This document shows, piece after piece, positions 27,673 to 37,245 of a stretch of 64,000 nt of DNA. Source of the DNA: Aliamphritea ceti (lineage in GTDB: Bacteria > Pseudomonadota > Gammaproteobacteria > Pseudomonadales > Balneatricaceae); contig NZ_AP025282.1 in NCBI RefSeq assembly GCF_024347215.1, positions 1,240,001-1,304,000 of the forward strand, read 5' to 3'. The position numbers were made by a program, and so were the translations under genes. Position 1 is the first letter of the stretch. The number at the start of each line of letters is the position of its first letter. The notes beneath the pieces are model-generated. The model did no database searches and was not told where the DNA came from. It worked only from the letters and a program-made list of their open reading frames with translations.

Positions 27673-29190
27673 TTATTCTGCGGTTGCAGCTTCTGGCTGC
27701 AGAGGGCAGTGGAAGTTTTTTTGTACATTTCCTTCCGGAGTGACAGATTCCATATGGATATCAAATCCCCAGAGGATATGTAAATGCTTGAGGACTTCGA
27801 AAGTTGAGTCTCCAAGCGGCTGGCCGCTGTGTATGTAATGGCGCAGCGTTAGCGAGCGGTCACCTCTGACGTCAACGTTATACACTTGTATATTAGGTTC
27901 TCGGTTACCGATATTGTATTGCGCCGCAAGATTTTCGCGAACCTTCTGATAGCCGCTGTTATTGTGAATAGCACTTATTTGTAATGTGCTGCTACGGCTG
28001 TCATCGTCAATTGTGAACAACTTAAGTTCGCGAATCATGTTAGGGGACAAAAACTGTAAAATGAAGCTTTCGTCTTTATAGTTCCGCATCGCGTCCTGAA
28101 TCGTTTCATTCCAGTCACTGCCAGCGATATCCGGGAACCATTCACGATCCTCATCGGTTGGGTTTTCACAAATACGACGGATATCCTGCATCATCCCATA
28201 GCCGAGCGCATAAGGGTTTATACCGCTAAAGTAAGGTGAGTCGAATGGAGGCTGATAGACTACGCTGGTATGAGAGTGAAGAAACTCCATGATAAAGCCA
28301 TCGGTCACCAGACCTTCATCATGCAGATGATTTAATAAGGTGTAATGCCAGAAACAGGCCCAGCCTTCGTTCATTACCTGAGTTTGGCGCTGAGGATAAA
28401 AGTACTGCGCAATTTTACGAACAATCCGTACCAGTTCACGTTGCCATGATTCAAGCAATGGTGCATTTTTTTCAATAAAGTAAAGTAAGTTTTCCTCAGG
28501 ATCTTTGGGAAAGCGTATTTCATGTACAACTTCTTCAGAATCTTTTTTGGGGATGGTATTCCAGAGCTGATTTATATGCCTCTGAACGTATTCTTCACGT
28601 TCCGCCTGGCGGGCTTTTTCTTCATCGGGGGTAATGGGTTGAGGTCGCTGATATCGGTTTACACCGTAATTCATTAGGGCGTGACAGGCATCGAGGATTT
28701 GTTCTACTGCCTCCAGGCCATGGCGCTCTTCGCATTTTGCGATGTAGTTTTTGGCAAATAGCAGATAGTCGATAATTGCTGAGGCATCTGTCCAGGTTCG
28801 GAACAGATAGTTACCTTTGAAGAATGAATTATGGCCATAGCAGGCGTGGGCAATAACGAGCGCCTGCATCGTCATAGTGTTTTCTTCCATTAGGTAAGAA
28901 ATACATGGATCTGAGTTAATAACTATTTCGTATGCAAGGCCCATTTGGCCGCGTTTGTACTGCTGCTCTGTGGAGACAAACTGTTTGCCGTACGACCAGT
29001 GGTTATAATTCAGCGGCATACCTACAGAAGAGTATGCGTCCATCATCTGTTCAGAGGTGATTACTTCAATCTGGTTAGGGTATGTATCCAGGCCATAGTG
29101 TTTTGCAACCCGGGATATTTCTGCATCATATTTTTGGATCAGTTCGAAAGTCCACTCTGACCCGGTAGAAATCGGCTCGCGCTTCTTCAT
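27673..29190 (-). CDS. ycgB: SpoVR family protein (YcgB)
   Basis: A 505-residue SpoVR-family protein. Family segments include GSEWTFELIQKYDAEI at the start, YGHNSFFKGNYLF, and the MNEGWACFWHYTLLNHLHDEG region. The family was named for a Bacillus cortex protein, but in gammaproteobacteria it is a stationary-phase/stress gene of unclear biochemistry, almost always grouped with prkA and yeaH. Here it is the third gene, seven bases after yeaH, with AAGGAG in front of the ATG. Confidence 0.95.
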   Translation of the reverse strand: MKKREPISTGSEWTFELIQKYDAEISRVAKHYGLDTYPNQIEVITSEQMMDAYSSVGMPLNYNHWSYGKQFVSTEQQYKRGQMGLAYEIVINSDPCISYLMEENTMTMQALVIAHACYGHNSFFKGNYLFRTWTDASAIIDYLLFAKNYIAKCEERHGLEAVEQILDACHALMNYGVNRYQRPQPITPDEEKARQAEREEYVQRHINQLWNTIPKKDSEEVVHEIRFPKDPEENLLYFIEKNAPLLESWQRELVRIVRKIAQYFYPQRQTQVMNEGWACFWHYTLLNHLHDEGLVTDGFIMEFLHSHTSVVYQPPFDSPYFSGINPYALGYGMMQDIRRICENPTDEDREWFPDIAGSDWNETIQDAMRNYKDESFILQFLSPNMIRELKLFTIDDDSRSSTLQISAIHNNSGYQKVRENLAAQYNIGNREPNIQVYNVDVRGDRSLTLRHYIHSGQPLGDSTFEVLKHLHILWGFDIHMESVTPEGNVQKNFHCPLQPEAATAE

Positions 29191-29196
29191 ATAAGG

Positions 29197-30474
29197 TCAC
29201 TCCTTTTTCTCGAACAGCTTACGGAATACAGGATAGATATCCGCAGCTTCGGTGATGTTATGCATCGCAAAACTTTCTTCAAACTGTTCTTGTATCTGTT
29301 GGTATTCCAGCCAGAGGTTCTGGGGCGGGCCAGTAGTGATTTCGATATACGCGAAGTATTGTGTGAGTGGCAGGATCTGTTCCTGCAGTACTTGCTTGCA
29401 AATGTGTGAGTCGCCATCCCAGTTATCGCCGTCTGAGGCCTGTGCGACATATATGTTCCAGTCGTTACTTGGATAACGGTCGCGAATGATATCAGCGGAC
29501 AGATTCAGCGCGCTGGAAACGATGGTGCCGCCGGTTTCGCGAGAATAGAAAAATTCCTGTTCATCTACCTCTTTTGCGTGGGTATGGTGGCGCACAAATA
29601 CCAGCTCTATCTGTTTATAGTTTCGGTTCAGAAACAGATAGAGAAGGATAAAGAAGCGCTTGGCGATATCTTTTATCGATTGAGTCATTGAACCGGATAC
29701 GTCCATGATACAGAGCATCATCGCTTTACTGCTGGGCACAGGAGTGCGTATCAGGTTGTTATATTTAAGATCGAACTCATCAATAAACGGCATACGCTTG
29801 ATGCGTTTTTTTAGCACCTCGATCTGTTCTTCAATATCCGCCATTTTCAGTTTGGCACTTTCGTCCGGGAGCATTAATTCAAGTTGATCCAGTTCCTTTT
29901 TCAGAATCCGGATTTCACGCCGTTCTTTACCTGAGAGCGCAATACGTCGGGCCTGTGCTGATCGCAGTGAACGGATAACATTAAGCTTGTCCGGGGAGCC
30001 CACGCTGGTAAAGCCTGCTCTGCGGGTCTCAAAGCTGGTGGCATCCCGCAGCTGTTTTTTGATCATGTAAGGCAGCTCAAGGTCTTCAAACATGAAGTCC
30101 AGAAACTCTTCCTGGTTGATCTGGAAGGTGAAGTCATCTTCACCTTCCCCCTGATTACTGGCGGAGCCTTCACCGGCGCCACCGCCACCTCCGCCACCTT
30201 GTGGGCGTTCGATTTCATCCCCGACAACAAATTCTTTGTTGCCAGGAAATACCCGTTGCCTGAAACCACCACTGCCGTGGTGGAGTACCGGTTCGGAAAC
30301 ATCTTTGTTTGGTATAGATATTTCGCTGCCCTGATTTATATCAGTAATGCTACGGGTGTTTACAGCCTCTTCTACGGAGCGTTTAATGTGCGCTTTATAA
30401 CGCCTCAGAAAACGCTGTCGGTTTACGGTACTTTTCTTCTTCGCGTTGAGGCGACGGTCAATGATATAACTCAT
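29197..30474 (-). CDS. yeaH: YeaH/YhbH family protein (DUF444) with von Willebrand A-like domain
   Basis: A 425-residue DUF444 protein. The N-terminal part is highly basic (RRLNAKKKSTVNRQRFLRRY), a glycine-rich linker (GGGGGGGAGEG, about residues 95-106) follows, and the C-terminal half holds a vWA-like fold with the MIDAS motif CIMDVSGSMTQS. It is the middle gene of prkA-yeaH-spoVR and is thought to act with the PrkA kinase in starvation and stress adaptation. Confidence 0.95.
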   Translation of the reverse strand: MSYIIDRRLNAKKKSTVNRQRFLRRYKAHIKRSVEEAVNTRSITDINQGSEISIPNKDVSEPVLHHGSGGFRQRVFPGNKEFVVGDEIERPQGGGGGGGAGEGSASNQGEGEDDFTFQINQEEFLDFMFEDLELPYMIKKQLRDATSFETRRAGFTSVGSPDKLNVIRSLRSAQARRIALSGKERREIRILKKELDQLELMLPDESAKLKMADIEEQIEVLKKRIKRMPFIDEFDLKYNNLIRTPVPSSKAMMLCIMDVSGSMTQSIKDIAKRFFILLYLFLNRNYKQIELVFVRHHTHAKEVDEQEFFYSRETGGTIVSSALNLSADIIRDRYPSNDWNIYVAQASDGDNWDGDSHICKQVLQEQILPLTQYFAYIEITTGPPQNLWLEYQQIQEQFEESFAMHNITEAADIYPVFRKLFEKKE

Positions 30475-30504
30475 ACTCGTCCTCCAGCTGTTTTCAGGTG
30501 TCAG

Positions 30505-32427
30505 TTACTGCGATTTTCTGACCCGGATATACCATTCAGATAACAAGCGAACCTGCTTCTCTGTATAACCCCTTTCGGTCATACGTTTAACGAATTCGCT
30601 GTGTTTCTTCTGGTCTTCACTGGACGCCTTAGGATTGAAAGAAATGACTGGTAACAGGTCTTCTGTATTAGAGAACATTTTCTTTTCAATGACGGTACGC
30701 ATTTTTTCGTAACTGTTCCATGAAGGATTCTTTCCTTTGTTGTCAGCTCGCGCACGCAGTACGAAGTTGACGATTTCATGGCGGAAGTCTTTAGGGTTAC
30801 TGATACCGGCTGGTTTCTCGATTTTCTCAAGTTCTTCGCTGATGGCTACACGGTTTAATATGTCACCGGTTTCAGGGTCGCGATATTCCTGATCCTGAAT
30901 CCAGAAGTCAGCATAAGTAACGTAACGGTCAAATATGTTCTGACCATACTCTGAGTATGATTCAAGATACGCGGTCTGAATTTCTTTACCGAGGAACTCT
31001 ATATATTTAGGTGCGATATATTCTTTGAGGAAGCCTATTAAACGTTCCTGCACTTCAGTTGGGAACTGCTGTTGTTCAATTTGCTGTTCCAGAACATACA
31101 TCAGGTGTACGGGGTTCGCGGCAATTTCTACCGGATCGAAATTGAATACTTTGGAAAGAATTTTGAACGCGAAACGGGTTGAAAGGCCTTCCATACCTTC
31201 GTCTACACCGGCTGAGTCTCTGTATTCCTGTAAGGATTTCGCTTTAGGATCTGTATCTTTGAGATTTTCACCGTCGTAAATACGCATCTTAGAGAAAGTA
31301 TTAGAGTTTTCAGGTTCTTTAATACGAGACAGTACAGAGAATTGAGCCAACATATGTAGGGTGTCTGGTGCGCAAGGCGCATGACGTAATGAACTGTGCT
31401 CCAGCAGTTTCTGATAGATGTGAACTTCTTCTGATACGCGCATGCAATAAGGCACTTTGACGATATAAACACGGTCGATAAAAGCCTCGTTGGTTTTGTT
31501 GTTCTTAAAGCTTTGCCACTCGGATTCGTTTGAGTGCGCAAGAAGAATGCCTTCGAACGGAATAGAGGCCATACCCTCTGTACTGTTGTAATTGCCTTCC
31601 TGAGTTGCTGTCAGTAAAGGGTGCAGTACTTTAATTGGGGCCTTGAACATCTCGACGAATTCCATCATTCCCTGGTTGGCATGGCAGAGAGCACCGGAAA
31701 AACTATAGGCGTCCGGATCATGCTGAGGAAACTCTTCCAGCATACGTATATCGACTTTACCGACCAGGCTGGATATATCCTGGTTGTTTTCATCGCCTGG
31801 CTCAGTTTTAGCGATGGCTATCTGATTAATAATGGAAGGATATAGTTTTACCACTTTGAATTTACTTATATCACCGCCATATTCATTCAGGCGCTTGACG
31901 ACCCATGGTGACATTAAACCCTTCAGGTAGCGGCGTGGAATACCATATTCTTCTTCAAGAATAGCGCCGTCTTCAGTAGGGTTGAATAAGCCTAGCGGTG
32001 ACTCATTGATAGGTGAGTCTTTAATAGCATAGAAAGGAATATGCTCCATTAACGCTTTCAGACGTTCTGCCAGAGAGGATTTACCACCCCCAACAGGACC
32101 TAGCAGATAAAGGATTTGTTTGCGTTCTTCCAGTCCCTGCGCGGCATGTTTGAAGTAGGAAACAATTTGTTCTATGGCGTCTTCCATTCCATAGAATTCA
32201 TCGAAGGAAGGATAGCGCTGGATAAGTTTGTTGGAAAATATCCGGCTGAGCCGTGGGTCATGGGAAGTATCCACCAGTTCTGGTTTACCGATTGCGTTCA
32301 GGATACGTTCTGCCGCACTGGCATACGCCATCGGATCTTCTTTACAGATATCTAAATACTCTTGCAGGCTATACTCTTGCTCCAGCGTGGCATCAAAGCG
32401 TGCTTTGTATTGTTCAAAAATATTCAT
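30505..32427 (-). CDS. yeaG: Serine protein kinase PrkA (YeaG)
   Basis: A 640-residue AAA+ serine kinase. Walker A is LGPVGGGKSSLA (residues 109-120); an AAA-type sensor region and the PrkA C-terminal domain follow (from about residue 390). In E. coli yeaG-yeaH-ycgB is RpoS-dependent and responds to nitrogen starvation. A strong Shine-Dalgarno (AAGGAAGGTGGG) stands before the ATG. It begins the three-gene operon; the 87 bases to the next gene hold its promoter. Confidence 0.96.
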   Translation of the reverse strand: MNIFEQYKARFDATLEQEYSLQEYLDICKEDPMAYASAAERILNAIGKPELVDTSHDPRLSRIFSNKLIQRYPSFDEFYGMEDAIEQIVSYFKHAAQGLEERKQILYLLGPVGGGKSSLAERLKALMEHIPFYAIKDSPINESPLGLFNPTEDGAILEEEYGIPRRYLKGLMSPWVVKRLNEYGGDISKFKVVKLYPSIINQIAIAKTEPGDENNQDISSLVGKVDIRMLEEFPQHDPDAYSFSGALCHANQGMMEFVEMFKAPIKVLHPLLTATQEGNYNSTEGMASIPFEGILLAHSNESEWQSFKNNKTNEAFIDRVYIVKVPYCMRVSEEVHIYQKLLEHSSLRHAPCAPDTLHMLAQFSVLSRIKEPENSNTFSKMRIYDGENLKDTDPKAKSLQEYRDSAGVDEGMEGLSTRFAFKILSKVFNFDPVEIAANPVHLMYVLEQQIEQQQFPTEVQERLIGFLKEYIAPKYIEFLGKEIQTAYLESYSEYGQNIFDRYVTYADFWIQDQEYRDPETGDILNRVAISEELEKIEKPAGISNPKDFRHEIVNFVLRARADNKGKNPSWNSYEKMRTVIEKKMFSNTEDLLPVISFNPKASSEDQKKHSEFVKRMTERGYTEKQVRLLSEWYIRVRKSQ

Positions 32428-32514
32428 GTCCCACCTTCCTTAAACTTGAATTAAATTGTCTTACTTAAGGACTCATAACACTTTTCTCGGTCAACCTTTA
32501 TTAATCAGTGTAGT

Positions 32515-33678
32515 TCAAGATTGCTCTTCTCTGACGAATTTTTCCTCATTTTGTGTTGAATCAACTATTTGATTTTTAATCAAATCCTCTTTAACGGCCC
32601 GCATGAAGCGGGCCGCTTCTCCACCGGTAGCAGCACGGTGATCAAAGGTCAGAGACAGAGGTAGCATGGGGTGCATTTCAAATGTGCCTTTGGCGTTAGC
32701 TGAAGCGGTCTGGTAGATAGCGCCAGCTCCAAGGATAGCCACAGTTGGTGGTACGACTATTGGGTTTGCGTAACGACCGGCAATGGTGCCGAAATTAGAC
32801 AGCGTGATGGTATTGCCGGCTAATTCAGCAGGCGGAATGGTGCGGTTTATAACGTCATTACGCAGGTTATCAAGACCCAGACGGAGGTTATCCTGATTCC
32901 GGTTACCTATATCGCGCATTACAGGCACAAATAAGCCTTGTTCAGTATCGACAGCAACGCCCAGGTGAATTTTACTGTGCAGGCGTCTGGCCAAGCGTGG
33001 GCCATCAAACCAGGCGTTAAGGGCTGGCTCAGCGCGACAGCCTGCCGCGATAGCATGCATGAGGCGCATTGTTATATCCTGTTTTCCTGTCCAGCCGCTG
33101 ATATCGACATCATCATTGAGCGTGACAGGAACGACTTCTGCCTGAGCCCTGGCCATATTTTTTGCCATTTGCTTACGGACACCCCGAAGCGGTTCGGCCT
33201 TACCGTGGAGCTGATCCAGATGAGCGGCATGTTCAATATCGCGGGGAGTAACATGGCCATCATGACCGCTACCCTGTAACTGGTTTATATCTACACCTAA
33301 ACGTTGAGCCAGAGCCCGGACGGCCGGTGTCATTTGCGGCTGGTGGTGCTGAGTGCTGGGTGCTGCGCCAATGTAAAAATGATCGTCACTGCTGGCAGCT
33401 TCCTGGCTGAGTTTACCAACGACGGTACCTGTGTCTGCGTCTTCCTCACCAGCAAATTCGATCAGTGGTTCGCCGGTATGGATAGTGTCGCCATCAGCGC
33501 CGAATAAATGTGCAATGGTGCCGTCCTGAGGTGAGGGGATTTCGATGATGGCTTTAGCTGTTTCAACGGATACCAAAATCTGATCTGTTTTGACCTCATC
33601 ACCTTCTTTGATGAGCCATTCAAGAATTTCGGCTTCCGGTAGGCCTTCGCCTAAATCAGGCAATTTGAAATACTTCAT
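32515..33678 (-). CDS. bkdB: Branched-chain 2-oxoacid dehydrogenase E2 (dihydrolipoyl acyltransferase)
   Basis: A 387-residue E2 with one lipoyl domain (residues 1-80; the lipoyl lysine is in VETAKAIIE), a peripheral-subunit-binding domain (about 115-152, PAVRALAQRLGVDINQ) and the acyltransferase core (about 170-370). The core box usually reading DHRxxDG is DHRAATGG here: the histidine is kept but the aspartate is replaced. It overlaps the E1 beta gene by four bases. Branched-chain specificity is inferred from the leucine dehydrogenase in the cluster; a pyruvate or acetoin complex is less likely. Confidence 0.88.
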   Translation of the reverse strand: MKYFKLPDLGEGLPEAEILEWLIKEGDEVKTDQILVSVETAKAIIEIPSPQDGTIAHLFGADGDTIHTGEPLIEFAGEEDADTGTVVGKLSQEAASSDDHFYIGAAPSTQHHQPQMTPAVRALAQRLGVDINQLQGSGHDGHVTPRDIEHAAHLDQLHGKAEPLRGVRKQMAKNMARAQAEVVPVTLNDDVDISGWTGKQDITMRLMHAIAAGCRAEPALNAWFDGPRLARRLHSKIHLGVAVDTEQGLFVPVMRDIGNRNQDNLRLGLDNLRNDVINRTIPPAELAGNTITLSNFGTIAGRYANPIVVPPTVAILGAGAIYQTASANAKGTFEMHPMLPLSLTFDHRAATGGEAARFMRAVKEDLIKNQIVDSTQNEEKFVREEQS

Positions 33679-34667
33679 GAGAACTCCAGTGTTGTCTGAA
33701 CTGCTGCAAGGATGTCAGCGGTGTTGGGCATATACTGCTGCTCTAGTTTGTAATATGGCATGACTGTGTCGTAGCCGGTTACTCGTTGTACCGGTGCCTT
33801 CAGGCTCAGAAGTGCACGTTCTGCAATCGTTGCTGAAATCTCTGCACCGACAGCACAGCTTTTTGGTGCTTCGTGAATAACAATACAACGGCCTGTTTTA
33901 GCGACAGAGGACAAAATTGTGTCGTGGTCCAGAGGATTCATACAGGCCACATCAATGACTTCGCATTCAATATTCTGTTGTTTAAGCGCATCGGCTGCTT
34001 CCAACGTCTCTTTGATCATCGCTCCCCAGCTAACCAGCGTTATGTCTTTGCCTTCGCGTAGTGTGAAACATGTATCTAAGGGTAAGGCCTGGCCGTTATC
34101 TTCCACTGGTTGGGCGCTGAGTCGGTATATTCGCTTGGGTTCAAGAAATACGACCGGATCGGGATTACGGATAGCTGCCAGTAACAAACCGTACGCACGG
34201 GCAGGGGATGAGGGGATGACAACTCTGATTCCCGGTATGTGTGATAACAGTGCTTCTGTACTTTCAGAATGGTGTTCCGGGGCATGAATACCACCACCAA
34301 ATGGCGCACGGATAACAAGCGGGCAACTGAGGCGGCCGCGGGTTCGGTTGCGTATTCGTGCTGCGTGACAGATCAGTTGCTCCATTGTTGGGAAGATAAA
34401 TCCCATGAACTGAATTTCAGCGACTGGCCTGAGTCCCTGGGTAGCCATACCTATACTCAGGCCGGCGATCATGTTTTCTGCCAGTGGTGTATCCAGAACC
34501 CGTTTAATGCCAAAGGTTTCACGAAGATCTACGGTGGCACGGAATACACCGCCGTTGGTGCCGACGTCTTCACCCAGAATAATCACGGATTCGTCTTTCT
34601 GCATTTCAGACATCAGCGCCAGATTAATAGCTTCAACCATGGTGACATTATGTGTTTCATTACTCAT
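33675..34667 (-). CDS. bkdA2: Branched-chain 2-oxoacid dehydrogenase E1, beta subunit
   Basis: A 330-residue E1 beta with the transketolase pyrimidine domain (GEDVGTNGGVFRAT, DTPLAENMIAGLSIGMA, EIQFMGFIFPTMEQL, RAPFGGGIHAPEHHSES) and the C-terminal transketolase domain (from about 205). With E1 alpha it forms the thiamine-diphosphate decarboxylase that feeds the E2 lipoyl arm. It overlaps E1 alpha by eight bases and E2 by four, so the subunits are translationally coupled. Confidence 0.9.
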   Translation of the reverse strand: MSNETHNVTMVEAINLALMSEMQKDESVIILGEDVGTNGGVFRATVDLRETFGIKRVLDTPLAENMIAGLSIGMATQGLRPVAEIQFMGFIFPTMEQLICHAARIRNRTRGRLSCPLVIRAPFGGGIHAPEHHSESTEALLSHIPGIRVVIPSSPARAYGLLLAAIRNPDPVVFLEPKRIYRLSAQPVEDNGQALPLDTCFTLREGKDITLVSWGAMIKETLEAADALKQQNIECEVIDVACMNPLDHDTILSSVAKTGRCIVIHEAPKSCAVGAEISATIAERALLSLKAPVQRVTGYDTVMPYYKLEQQYMPNTADILAAVQTTLEFS

Positions 34668-35748
34668 GATGTGACCCTCCTGTCATAGCCTTAATGGAAG
34701 CACTGGCTCGCTGTTCCTGAAGGGCCTTTGGTACCTCGGCATATAGATAGTCGAACATGCTCTCGACAGGCTGTGTATCCATCGCCAGATATGTATCTAC
34801 CTGAGCCTGAATGATTTGCTGTACCTCGTTCAACCAAGCTTGTTCCTGAATTTCATCCCACCATCCGTTGGCAGCCAGATAGTTTTGTAAGCGTTTAACC
34901 GGTTCTTTTTGCCAGGCGGCTTTGAGTTCATCGTTATGACGGTAACGGGTAGCGTCATCGGCGGTTGTATGATCACTTAACCGATAACTGATGGCTTCAA
35001 TCATAGTGGCGCCTTTACCGTCACGGGCATGTTTTAGGGCATCTGCCATAGCTTCATGAATAGCGATAACGTCATTGCCATCGACCTGTTCACTACGGAT
35101 GCCTGCGGCGAGGCCTTTCTGGGCCAGTGTTTCGGCGCCACACTGAATACTGCGTGGTACTGAAATTGCCCACTGGTTGTTATTGACGAAGAAAACCACG
35201 GGCAGTTGCCAGGCGCCAGCCACATTGAGGGCTTCCAGGAAGTCCCCTTTGGATGTTGCACCATCACCGCAAAAACTAACTGCTACGCGCTTTTCGCCCC
35301 GGATTTTAAAGGCTGTTGCTACACCTGTAGCGTGCAAACTCTGTGTCGCGATAGGCACGGCGTTAGGAAAGTCCTCTCCATAACCTGAAGAAGCGTTGCC
35401 GCGTTCGTCTCCTCCCCAATAATTCAGGACGTCGAGTATTTCCGCTCCACGTATTATCTGTAATAGATGATTCCGGTAGTAAGGCACCAGGACATCTTCT
35501 GGAAGCATTAGGCCGCCGCTGACAGCATCTATGGCTTCGGCACCTAACATAGACGGATAAGTACCCATTTGGCCGGTTCGCTGCAGCGCGATGATTTTAG
35601 TGTCCAGCTGGCGTGCTAAAACCATATTGCGGTAATAGCTTTGCAGTATTTCAGGTTGGCTGGCCCAGATGGGAAGTTCAGCAACCGGTGTACCTTGTTC
35701 GTCAAGAAAGCGACGAAAATTGATTTCGCCCTGATATACCTGTGTCAT
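34660..35748 (-). CDS. bkdA1: Branched-chain 2-oxoacid dehydrogenase E1, alpha subunit
   Basis: A 362-residue E1 alpha. The thiamine diphosphate motif is GDGATSKGDFLEALN to FFVNNNQWAIS. I chose the ATG at 35748, eight bases after AAGGAG; an in-frame GTG three codons earlier sits too close to that site. Leucine dehydrogenase lies 22 bases upstream of this start. No dihydrolipoyl dehydrogenase (E3) gene follows, so the complex must share an E3 encoded elsewhere. Confidence 0.9.
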   Translation of the reverse strand: MTQVYQGEINFRRFLDEQGTPVAELPIWASQPEILQSYYRNMVLARQLDTKIIALQRTGQMGTYPSMLGAEAIDAVSGGLMLPEDVLVPYYRNHLLQIIRGAEILDVLNYWGGDERGNASSGYGEDFPNAVPIATQSLHATGVATAFKIRGEKRVAVSFCGDGATSKGDFLEALNVAGAWQLPVVFFVNNNQWAISVPRSIQCGAETLAQKGLAAGIRSEQVDGNDVIAIHEAMADALKHARDGKGATMIEAISYRLSDHTTADDATRYRHNDELKAAWQKEPVKRLQNYLAANGWWDEIQEQAWLNEVQQIIQAQVDTYLAMDTQPVESMFDYLYAEVPKALQEQRASASIKAMTGGSHHE

Positions 35749-35769
35749 CTGATGCACTCCTTATTTGTT

Positions 35770-36816
35770 TCAGGCAGCCTGAAACTGATTTGGACCGGAC
35801 TGCTGAATAATCTCCAATGCCCGTTGGTCAGCTATATCGCTGATTACCCGGTTATCTTGTTTTGCGTCCAGATAGATATCTGACAAAGTGTCGAAAATGC
35901 CTGCTATTTTGTTACTGATCGCTACATCAGTCAGTTGTTGATAACGCATCGCCACGAACATCAGGCCGCCGGAATTTATCACGTAGTCAGGGGCGTACAG
36001 TATGTTGCGCTGTTTTAACTGCAGACCCATTTCAGGAGCTTCTAGCTGGTTGTTCGCGGAGCCGGCAATACTGCCGCAACGCAACCTGGAGATTGTTTCA
36101 CTGTTGATAACAGCCCCCAGACCACATGGACTGAATACGTCACAATTGATGCCATAGATCTCTTCAGGGCTACAGATATCTGCATTCAGCTGTTGTCTGG
36201 CCAGTAGCATTTTGTTGTCATCTATATCAGTGACAGTCAGATGAGAACCCGCATTATGCAGCTGCGTCGCTAAGCTTAAGCCCACGTGCCCTAAGCCCTG
36301 TATTGCGATGTGTCTGCCTTTGAGTATGTCACTGCCGGTCGTGTATTTAAGATTGGCGCGAATACCGGCTAATACTCCCCTGGCAGTAGCTGGGGACGGA
36401 TCACCCATATGGCGGGTACAGGATACAAAGTTTGTTTGCTGAGCAATGTCGTCCATATCATCAACCAGAGTGCCGCTGTCCATAGCAGTTATGTACTGCC
36501 CGTTCATGCTGTGAATTGATTGGCCGAAACTGCGCATGAGAGCATGCCGGTCTTTGATTGTGTCAGGTTGAATGATGACTGCTTTACCGCCACCAAAGGG
36601 TAAGCCTGCTAAAGCCGCTTTATAGCTCATGCCTTTCGCCAGACGAATCGCATCCGTAATGGCTTCGTTGGTAGTTGAGTAAGGAATAAACCGGCAGCCG
36701 CCGAGAGCAGGGCCTCGTTGCGTGTTGTGAATCGCAACGATGGCTCTTAATTCGGTGCTAGGGTCGCTGAAAAAATGTAGTTGCTCCAGCGAATCGGTTT
36801 CCATTTGTTTAAACAT
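35770..36816 (-). CDS. ldh: Leucine/branched-chain amino acid dehydrogenase
   Basis: About 348 residues of the Glu/Leu/Phe/Val dehydrogenase family. The catalytic lysine lies in LPFGGGKAVIIQPD, the second conserved segment is AMDSGTLVDDMDDIA, and the nucleotide fold shows IQGLGHVGLSLATQL. It deaminates leucine, valine and isoleucine to the 2-oxoacids that the following E1/E2 use. The ATG at 36816 is preceded by CGGAGGA; a longer in-frame start at 36873 lacks such a site. It is the first gene of the catabolic cluster. Confidence 0.9.
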   Translation of the reverse strand: MFKQMETDSLEQLHFFSDPSTELRAIVAIHNTQRGPALGGCRFIPYSTTNEAITDAIRLAKGMSYKAALAGLPFGGGKAVIIQPDTIKDRHALMRSFGQSIHSMNGQYITAMDSGTLVDDMDDIAQQTNFVSCTRHMGDPSPATARGVLAGIRANLKYTTGSDILKGRHIAIQGLGHVGLSLATQLHNAGSHLTVTDIDDNKMLLARQQLNADICSPEEIYGINCDVFSPCGLGAVINSETISRLRCGSIAGSANNQLEAPEMGLQLKQRNILYAPDYVINSGGLMFVAMRYQQLTDVAISNKIAGIFDTLSDIYLDAKQDNRVISDIADQRALEIIQQSGPNQFQAA

Positions 36817-37245
36817 GACGGGATCCTCCGTACGCATAAAACTTGGAAATTCCGGATTGAACTGATAAATCAATCCGAACTGAATTTACTAGCTTGTACT
36901 AATTGGATAGCACAGGATTCAGTAAAGTTCAGCCGACAATTGTTTATTTTATATACTCTTTTTTACAGCAGAAAGGCACGAGCCCCCGTCCTGTGTAGTC
37001 TTCAGCAGAGTACAAAATATGCTCATAAAGGCGATAAATATTTTATATGAGATGAGGATTATGAAATGACGGGATCTGCCGATAAGTTCTACGAACGCAT
37101 AGAGAAACTGTTTTTGCTTTGGTATGTCATAACCACTTTGGGTAACGCAATAAATATATGTCCACAGAGGTTTGTGATCGCTAACATTCTTGTTTGCGGC
37201 GTCAGTATAGAACTGTATAATTCTTTCAAAATATAGCATCAGGGC
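36817..37245. promoter_or_regulatory. Divergent intergenic region between ldh and the L,D-transpeptidase
   Basis: These 429 AT-rich bases separate two divergent genes. On the + strand TTGCGG (37194-37199) and TATAAT (37216-37221) are 16 bases apart and 24 bases before the transpeptidase start: a reasonable sigma-70 promoter. I found no clear -35/-10 pair on the other strand and no operator I would name. Confidence 0.45.
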
